Source of the DNA: Gammaproteobacteria bacterium
GTDB lineage: Bacteria > Gemmatimonadota > Gemmatimonadetes > Longimicrobiales > Gaopeijiaceae
Length of the DNA: 11,790 nucleotides
Reading direction: 5' to 3'
NCBI GenBank assembly: GCA_009843625.1
Contig: VYDD01000329.1
Coordinates: 1 to 11,790, forward strand
Positions within the stretch are counted from its first letter, which is position 1. Every line of letters starts with the position of its first letter. Position numbers and translations under genes: made by a program. The notes beneath the pieces were generated by a model. That model saw nothing but the letters and a program-made list of their open reading frames with translations. It ran no database searches and was not told where the DNA came from. Of this stretch, positions 7,313-11,790 are shown piece by piece.

Positions 7313-7559
7313 GCAGATCGTCGAAGAGATCCTCGACGCTGTCGAACTGCGGGAGGTTGCCTCCGCGGGCCTCCTTCATTGCTTCGATCGTGGCGGCGTT
7401 GGGAACCAGCGGCGCAAACGGCAGCGCCTTCTCGTGCGCGACCTTCGTCAGCAGCAGCCGCACCGCGCCGGACACGGTCAGGCCCATGGCCGCCAGCACC
7501 GCGGCCGCCTCCTCCTTCACGGTCTTGTCGATGCGGGCCTGGACGAGGTGATTTGGCAT
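7299..7559 (-). CDS. dinJ: RelB/DinJ-family antitoxin
   Basis: With the ATG at 7559 the protein has 86 residues, the same length as E. coli DinJ, and it shares its layout. An N-terminal ribbon-helix-helix part contains VQARID, AAMGLTVSGAVRLLLTKVA and EKALPF, and a toxin-binding tail ends in VEDLFDDL. The start is supported by AAGGGGGG 8 nt upstream (7568-7575); the GTG at 7568 lies inside that site. DinJ proteins dimerise through the RHH fold, wrap and neutralise YafQ, and repress the operon by binding an upstream palindrome. A symmetric AGTTG-N5-CAACT lies just upstream. It overlaps the toxin gene by 14 bp, which is typical of this pair. The module looks complete and probably functional. Confidence 0.92.
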   Translation of the reverse strand: MPNHLVQARIDKTVKEEAAAVLAAMGLTVSGAVRLLLTKVAHEKALPFAPLVPNAATIEAMKEARGGNLPQFDSVEDLFDDLHADD

Positions 7560-7567
7560 GTCGAGCA

Positions 7568-7575
7568 CCCCCCTT
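7568..7575 (-). promoter_or_regulatory. Ribosome-binding site of dinJ
   Basis: Read on the - strand, AAGGGGGG lies 8 nt before the ATG at 7559. It selects that start over the GTG at 7568, which it overlaps. Confidence 0.6.
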
Positions 7576-7576
7576 G

Positions 7577-7617
7577 AGTTGCATTACAACTATCATGCAG
7601 GCCGGATGTCAGGTCAA
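7577..7617 (-). promoter_or_regulatory. Candidate dinJ-yafQ promoter with RelB-like operator
   Basis: On the - strand, TTGACC (7617-7612) is one base from the -35 consensus. After a 17-bp spacer comes GATAGT (7594-7589), which matches the -10 consensus at four of six positions. A perfect inverted repeat AGTTG-N5-CAACT (7577-7591) overlaps the -10 edge and lies just before the ribosome-binding site. Its TTGTAAT half resembles the operator sequence known for E. coli relBE. Binding here would block the promoter, giving autoregulation by the DinJ-YafQ complex. Position and symmetry are seen; the function is inferred. Confidence 0.5.
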
Positions 7618-7647
7618 GGGTACTTCATCGCCGGCGCGGAAGGGCGC

Positions 7648-9204
7648 TCAGCAGTGGTTGCTGAGCCGTCGCTGGTCCTTGTGCCGAAGGCCGTGCGTAT
7701 CGAACGCAAGCGAGCCATCTGCCGAAATCGAGTCCAGGAATGAGAGGCCCGCCCGGATCGACTCCAGCAGCTGCTCCGCCATGCCCCGGGTGAGGTTGCT
7801 CTTCACGACAATCCGGAACATGGACGCACCGGCTTCGGCATCGTGGAACAAGGGCAGCTTCTCCTGCGTCAGGGGATGATCGAACTGCATGCGATAGCTT
7901 CCTACGTACCAATGATGCTGATCCAGGGCGTTCTGAAGGTCGAAGTCGTCATAGCAGAGTCGGCACTCGGGGTTGAGCCTGGCCGTGACCACCGGCAGGC
8001 AGTCGTCGTCGCCGTTGTCGAGCAGGACGAACCGCGCCTTGCCGCCGTGGCGCATCGACCGCAATCCGGCGCGCAGGTAGGCGGCGTTGGCCATCATGTT
8101 CTCGCAGCACTGCCGGTAGCCGGACATTCCGTAGTGGAGCAGCTTGTAGTACTGGACGTAGACGCCCGCCGCCGGTCTGGAGAAGTTGAGCGTGTACGAC
8201 TCCGCCCTGCCCCCAAGATACGTTACGGCAATGGCGATCTGCTCGCTCAGGTGCTGGCGGTGTCGCCAGACGATCCAACCGGTTCCGCAGATCGACTCGC
8301 CGTACTTGTGTCCGCTTGCTGAAATCGACAGGACGTTACCGACCCGGAAATCCCATGGCGGCAGGCCATCCTGGAATGGCGCGATGAATCCACCGGACGC
8401 CGCATCGACATGGATGCCGACCTGGTAGCCGTGTTCGGCGTTGATCTCGTCGATGACGTCGCTTATCTCCTGAACAGGGTCGTAGTGGCCGCCGTAGTGA
8501 TTGCCCATGATGCAGACGACCCCCATCGTGCGTTCGTCGATCACGTCCGGGAGCTTCGCGGCATCCAGGGTGAAGGTTTCGACCGAAGGCGGGATGAGTC
8601 TCGGCTCAACGTCCATGTACCTGAACAGCTTCTCCCATGCCGCCTGGTAGCAGGTGGATACGACCAGATTCGGGCGCACCTCCGCCGCCTGCTCCGCGGT
8701 CATGCCGCAGCGTTGGGCGTACCAGGCGCGCCAACGGAACTTCAGCGCCAGTCCAGCCAGCAGGCAGGCTTCGGTGGAACCTGCCGTGCCCGCACCCGGG
8801 AACACGCCGAAATCCTTGAAGTCGGGACCCTCGGGGCAGTTCCACAGGCCGCCGATCATGTTGACCGTTGTGTCGTGGAGCCGGTAAGACTGCGGGTAGA
8901 CCGTTTGGTCGGCCAGGTTGACCCGTAGCCCCAGGAGTGCGATGGCCTCTTCCTCGGGGTCGAGGGTCACATTCACATAGGATGAGGTATTCAGCCGGTG
9001 GTCGAAGTCAAGCGCGTGGGCGTCTTCCACGACTTGCCTTGCCGACCTCCGATCCAGGCCCCGTTCGGGCATGCGGCGCAGCTTGAACCAGTCCGTCTTG
9101 ACCAGCGGCGACTCGTAGTAGCCGTCCTGCGTTCCCTGAACGAATGCCAACCGCGCCTGAAGCCGTTCCACTTCGCGGCGCAGATGCTGCACTTCGTCGG
9201 ACAT
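7648..9204 (-). CDS. gadB: Glutamate decarboxylase (PLP-dependent, group II)
   Basis: This 518-residue cytoplasmic enzyme converts glutamate to GABA and CO2, consuming a proton. The PLP-binding lysine is Lys300 in SISASGHKYG, and Asp267 (HVDAASGGF) contacts the cofactor nitrogen. Their 33-residue spacing equals that of Asp243 and Lys276 in E. coli GadB, and Gln187 sits 80 residues before Asp267 just as Gln163 does in GadB. GSTEA (142-146) matches the GSSEA phosphate-binding loop, and Thr80 probably matches Thr62. The N-terminus (about 3-24) is a charged heptad-like helix, probably a coiled coil. The protein is about 50 residues longer than GadB, partly at the tail. The penultimate residue is His517, as His465 is in GadB, where it shuts the active site at neutral pH. 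The ATG is supported by GGGAGG 6 nt upstream (9211-9216). No glutamate/GABA antiporter gene lies in the window, so a role in acid resistance would need one elsewhere. Confidence 0.93.
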   Translation of the reverse strand: MSDEVQHLRREVERLQARLAFVQGTQDGYYESPLVKTDWFKLRRMPERGLDRRSARQVVEDAHALDFDHRLNTSSYVNVTLDPEEEAIALLGLRVNLADQTVYPQSYRLHDTTVNMIGGLWNCPEGPDFKDFGVFPGAGTAGSTEACLLAGLALKFRWRAWYAQRCGMTAEQAAEVRPNLVVSTCYQAAWEKLFRYMDVEPRLIPPSVETFTLDAAKLPDVIDERTMGVVCIMGNHYGGHYDPVQEISDVIDEINAEHGYQVGIHVDAASGGFIAPFQDGLPPWDFRVGNVLSISASGHKYGESICGTGWIVWRHRQHLSEQIAIAVTYLGGRAESYTLNFSRPAAGVYVQYYKLLHYGMSGYRQCCENMMANAAYLRAGLRSMRHGGKARFVLLDNGDDDCLPVVTARLNPECRLCYDDFDLQNALDQHHWYVGSYRMQFDHPLTQEKLPLFHDAEAGASMFRIVVKSNLTRGMAEQLLESIRAGLSFLDSISADGSLAFDTHGLRHKDQRRLSNHC

Positions 9205-9311
9205 ATCCAGCCTCCCTTGCCAAGGCCCGGACCACGCGTCCCCGACCCGATCTTACCGCAGCGGCCAAACCTCCGAGGAAGTCCTGGACCGCGGACGAGC
9301 GCGTAGGACCC
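9205..9311. other. Intergenic region upstream of the glutamate decarboxylase gene
   Basis: This 107-bp gap separates the metalloprotease tail from the decarboxylase start. The ribosome-binding GGGAGG lies at 9211-9216 on the - strand. TAAGAT (9255-9250, - strand) is a possible -10, but no convincing -35 lies at the right distance. I see no hairpin with a T-tract, so cotranscription from the protease gene remains possible. Confidence 0.3.
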
Positions 9312-9848
9312 TCACCGCGGCGGCCCACCTCCCCGGCTGCTTCCGCCGATCGGGTCGCCCTGCGGCATCACCAGGGCGCCGCCGGGGACCGTGTTCTCGA
9401 TGCGCTGCTGCCAGCGGCGGATGTCCGCGGCCACCAGGCGCTGGTGGGGGGACGGGTCCGCCATCGCCTCCAGGTCCGTGGCCAGCCCCTCCAGGCGGTC
9501 GGCGAGTACGGCGCGCACCTCGGCGGCGTTTCCGTCCTGGGCGGCCTGCTGCATCATGCGGTCGGCGACCGAGCGCTGGATGGCGTGCAGCACCCGCTGG
9601 CGGTAGGCGTCCGGGGCCGCGTCCGCCCCCCAGGTGTGCTCGATCAGGCGGTCCGCGACCTCCTCAAGGCCCGGGTAGTCGCCCATGCTGCCGAACACCA
9701 GCAGGCGGGCCATGCGGTTGGGGTGAAGGATCTCGCCCACCGCGAAGTCGGCCGCCGCCTCCGCCGCGCCCACGGGGTCGAAGATCAGCCCGGTGTAGCC
9801 GGGGAAGACCTCGCCCTCGTCGTGGCGGTAGGCCGGGGGCGTGATCAT
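9312..9848 (-). pseudogene. Separated C-terminal part of the DUF5117/EcxA-type zinc metalloprotease
   Basis: This 178-residue frame begins with an ATG directly after the TAG that ends the larger metalloprotease frame, in the same reading frame. Its start (MITPPAYR), FPGYTGLIFDPVGAAEAAADF and EILHPNRMARL are the kind of sequence that normally follows the LTLPE segment in intact members, which run on as one chain. The rest is helical and ends with the small PQGDPIGG tail motif common at the family's C-terminus. It has no signal peptide and no catalytic residues of its own, so alone it is unlikely to be an enzyme. It could be made as a separate subunit by reinitiation at TAGATG, or by readthrough. 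No other damage is visible in its 178 codons, so any nonsense mutation is recent, or the stop is a sequencing error. Confidence 0.75.
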
Positions 9849-11790
9849 CTACACGACGTCCTCGGGCAGCGTCAGGAAGTCGACCGTCAGCGTCGAGAGA
9901 ATCGTCTCCAGCGCATCGCGCTGCTCATCCGCCGGGATGATGGCGAACGGCGTCTGGCCATCTCCCTTGAGCGCGTAGCGATAGTCGGCGCCGCCGATGG
10001 TCTGCGCCGCGGAGCGGAGCTGGAAGCGGTGGTGCATGTAGAGCGGCATCAGGACGTATTCGAGGTCCGAGAGCGGCTCCCCGGTGCGGAGCACGTCGGT
10101 GCCGAACTTCTCGAGCCCGATCTCGCGCACGTCGATTTCAAGCTTCAGATGGTCGACCAGGTTGGCCCCGTTATCCCATACGCTCGCTCCCGGATGCGCG
10201 GCCCCGATGAAGTTGTTGTTGGTGTGCATCATGAAGACGAGCCCGTCGTCGATGCCCTGCAGGACGATGTCGTTCAGCGCCGCCCGCTCGTCGACTCCGT
10301 CCGGAAACTCCCGGTAGAGCCAGTTGACGGAGAGCTTGTCGTAGGTGCCGATGCGGGGCACGTAGGCGTCGGAGAGGTCGATGTCGCCGTTGTCGTCGAT
10401 GGTGGCCAGGGGCGCGGGATAGTCCATGACGCTCTCGCGGCCGTAGGTGCTGGAGAGATAGTTGTGCGGGAAGCCGAGCGTGTGCCCGACCTCGTGCGCG
10501 GACAGTTGCCGGACGCGTGCGAGCGCCATTTCCACCGCGTCCGAGTTGCCGGCGACCTGGGCCAGGTACTCGAAGTCCGGAGCCCCAGCGAGCATGCACG
10601 CCTCCCAGTAGGCGCGCGCCTCGGCGCTCATGGGGATGTCGAAGTAGCCGCCCCCGTCGTCGGAGGTGATCCCGCCCGTGAACGGCGGCACCATCCCCTG
10701 CCCGTGCAGGTAGTCCTGGCGCAGCCGCAGGCTCCCCAGGTTCACCACCCCGCGCACGATCTCGCCGGTGCGCGGATCGATCACCGAGTTGCCGTAGGAG
10801 TAGCCGCGCGTCCGCCGGTGGGTCCAGTGGATCATGTTGTAGCGGATGTCCTGCGCGTCGACCCCCTCGGGCAGCACCTCGACCCGGTAGGCGTCGATGA
10901 AGCCGGCCTCTTCGAAGGCCTCGGCCCACCACTCGGCCCCCTCGATGAGCGCGCTCCGCACCGGCTCGGGCGTGCCCGGATCCACATAGTAGACGATGGG
11001 CTCGACCGCCTCGGAGCGCTCCGCGTCCGGGTCCCGCTTCTGCAGGCGATGGCGGGCCACCCAGCGGATGCGCATGTCCTCGTCGATGGGACTCGCGTAG
11101 TCGCGCACGGTCGGCCCGTTCACCCCGATGCGCGGATCGGCGACGCGCGGTTCGTAACCGGGGCCGGGCAACTGGATGAAGGAATGGTGCTGCCGGACCG
11201 TGAAGGTGCTCCCCGTGGCCGCGACTCCGGCGACCAGGTTGCCGGGCGCGTCGCTCGTGAACGTGAGCATCGCCTCGACCTCGGTGTTCTCCGGGAAGGA
11301 CTTGGTGTTGGGCAGATAGATGGCGCTGCGGGACACGTCCAACTGGAACTGCCCCTGCCCCCGCTGCGCAATCTGGTTGATCACCCCGCGCGCGTCGCGC
11401 ATGAAGAACTCGGTGGCGTCCACCAGCACGCGATCCCCGGTGCGCGCCACGATGTCGAAGCCCCAGTGCACCGACGGCGCGAAGGCATCGCGCACGGCCC
11501 GCGCCTCGGCGGTGTTGTCGGTGATGGCCCGGAACTCGTAGTTGGGCTCGACGAGCAGCACCCGCGGCCCGATGCGCCGCGCCTCGAAGACGTGCGTCCC
11601 GCGCAACTGCCCCCGGTCGATCCCCACCGGATTGCTCCCGAGCCCCGACCCCATCGAGATCTGGTAGAGAAACTCGGTGTCCAGCTCGGCGATCTCCCAG
11701 TAGAGCGACCCGGCGTCGTCGTCCCAGTAGAGGTTGAAGAAGCCCTCCATCGCGGTCGTTCCCTCGGTGTGGGTTTCGATGGTGGGGAGG
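9849..11790 (-). CDS. Zinc-dependent metalloprotease (DUF5117 plus EcxA-like metzincin domain), N-terminus outside the window
   Basis: The frame is open through the right edge of the window: 13 codons before the ATG at 11750 (PTIETHTEGTTA and so on) read as the family sequence that normally precedes GFFNLYWD, so that ATG is internal and the start and signal peptide lie beyond 11790. About 646 residues are visible. Counting from Met at 11750, residues about 1-235 form the DUF5117-type region. The catalytic part follows, with HEVGHTLGFPH (His419, Glu420, His423, His429), the metzincin zinc-binding pattern, and the Met-turn SVMDYP (Met442). Such proteins are exported and act in the periplasm or outside the cell; their substrates are mostly unknown. 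The frame ends with LTLPEDVV and a TAG (9849-9851), about 180 residues short of the normal family end, which continues in the same frame just downstream. All catalytic residues are intact upstream of the stop. Confidence 0.88.
   Translation of the reverse strand, partial: LPTIETHTEGTTAMEGFFNLYWDDDAGSLYWEIAELDTEFLYQISMGSGLGSNPVGIDRGQLRGTHVFEARRIGPRVLLVEPNYEFRAITDNTAEARAVRDAFAPSVHWGFDIVARTGDRVLVDATEFFMRDARGVINQIAQRGQGQFQLDVSRSAIYLPNTKSFPENTEVEAMLTFTSDAPGNLVAGVAATGSTFTVRQHHSFIQLPGPGYEPRVADPRIGVNGPTVRDYASPIDEDMRIRWVARHRLQKRDPDAERSEAVEPIVYYVDPGTPEPVRSALIEGAEWWAEAFEEAGFIDAYRVEVLPEGVDAQDIRYNMIHWTHRRTRGYSYGNSVIDPRTGEIVRGVVNLGSLRLRQDYLHGQGMVPPFTGGITSDDGGGYFDIPMSAEARAYWEACMLAGAPDFEYLAQVAGNSDAVEMALARVRQLSAHEVGHTLGFPHNYLSSTYGRESVMDYPAPLATIDDNGDIDLSDAYVPRIGTYDKLSVNWLYREFPDGVDERAALNDIVLQGIDDGLVFMMHTNNNFIGAAHPGASVWDNGANLVDHLKLEIDVREIGLEKFGTDVLRTGEPLSDLEYVLMPLYMHHRFQLRSAAQTIGGADYRYALKGDGQTPFAIIPADEQRDALETILSTLTVDFLTLPEDVV

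Noticed and set aside
7560..7568. GTG start for dinJ three codons upstream
   Set aside because: It sits inside the ribosome-binding site; the ATG at 7559 has good spacing and gives the exact length of E. coli DinJ.
9846..9851. A frameshift between the two metalloprotease parts
   Set aside because: The two parts are in the same frame with only a TAG between them, so it is a nonsense codon, not an indel.
11748..11750. ATG at 11750 as the true metalloprotease start
   Set aside because: The frame stays open to the window edge with family-like sequence, and no signal peptide follows this ATG although the family is exported.
1..11790. tRNA, rRNA, CRISPR, insertion sequence, integrase or attachment site
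   Set aside because: I looked for cloverleaf-like sequence, evenly spaced short repeats, transposase motifs and flanking direct repeats and saw none I could support. The only direct repeat of note is inside the cadherin-like coding region.

Overview
The window is GC-rich bacterial DNA, dense in genes, with no RNA genes, insertion sequences or CRISPR arrays that I can see. The gene mix is a PQQ-type quinoprotein, a DUF5117/EcxA-like metzincin protease, and a large secreted protein ending in an autotransporter-like beta-barrel beside toxin-antitoxin modules. This suggests a didermic, environmental (possibly host-associated) bacterium. Gemmatimonadota is my best guess, from family impressions only, and is not proven by the sequence.

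Layout: bases 1-3455 are read on the + strand and 3462-11790 on the - strand, so the two blocks converge with only 6 bp between stop codons. The + block holds the 3' part of a PQQ-dependent dehydrogenase (open at the left edge), a CPBP intramembrane protease 7 bp downstream, and a VapBC-type pair (ribbon-helix-helix antitoxin, PIN toxin). In transcription order, the - block holds a zinc metalloprotease of the DUF5117/EcxA type (open at the right edge, interrupted near its C-terminus by one in-frame TAG), a glutamate decarboxylase, a DinJ-YafQ toxin-antitoxin pair, and a 1164-residue secreted protein.

The most unusual gene is that 1164-residue protein. It has a signal peptide, a spondin-N domain, an Ig/PKD-like module, a cadherin module, two near-identical cadherin-like repeats, a degenerate third repeat, and a C-terminal beta-barrel resembling autotransporter translocators. 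It looks like a surface-displayed adhesin that may export itself, and it sits between the two toxin-antitoxin modules. The second point of note is the metalloprotease: its reading frame continues cleanly for 178 codons after a TAG directly followed by ATG. That could be a fresh nonsense mutation, a stop-start arrangement, readthrough or a sequencing error.

I see no single pathway uniting the window. The recurring theme is cell envelope and periplasm (quinoprotein, membrane protease, secreted protease, surface adhesin), together with two stress or maintenance modules and one cytoplasmic enzyme that makes GABA from glutamate.
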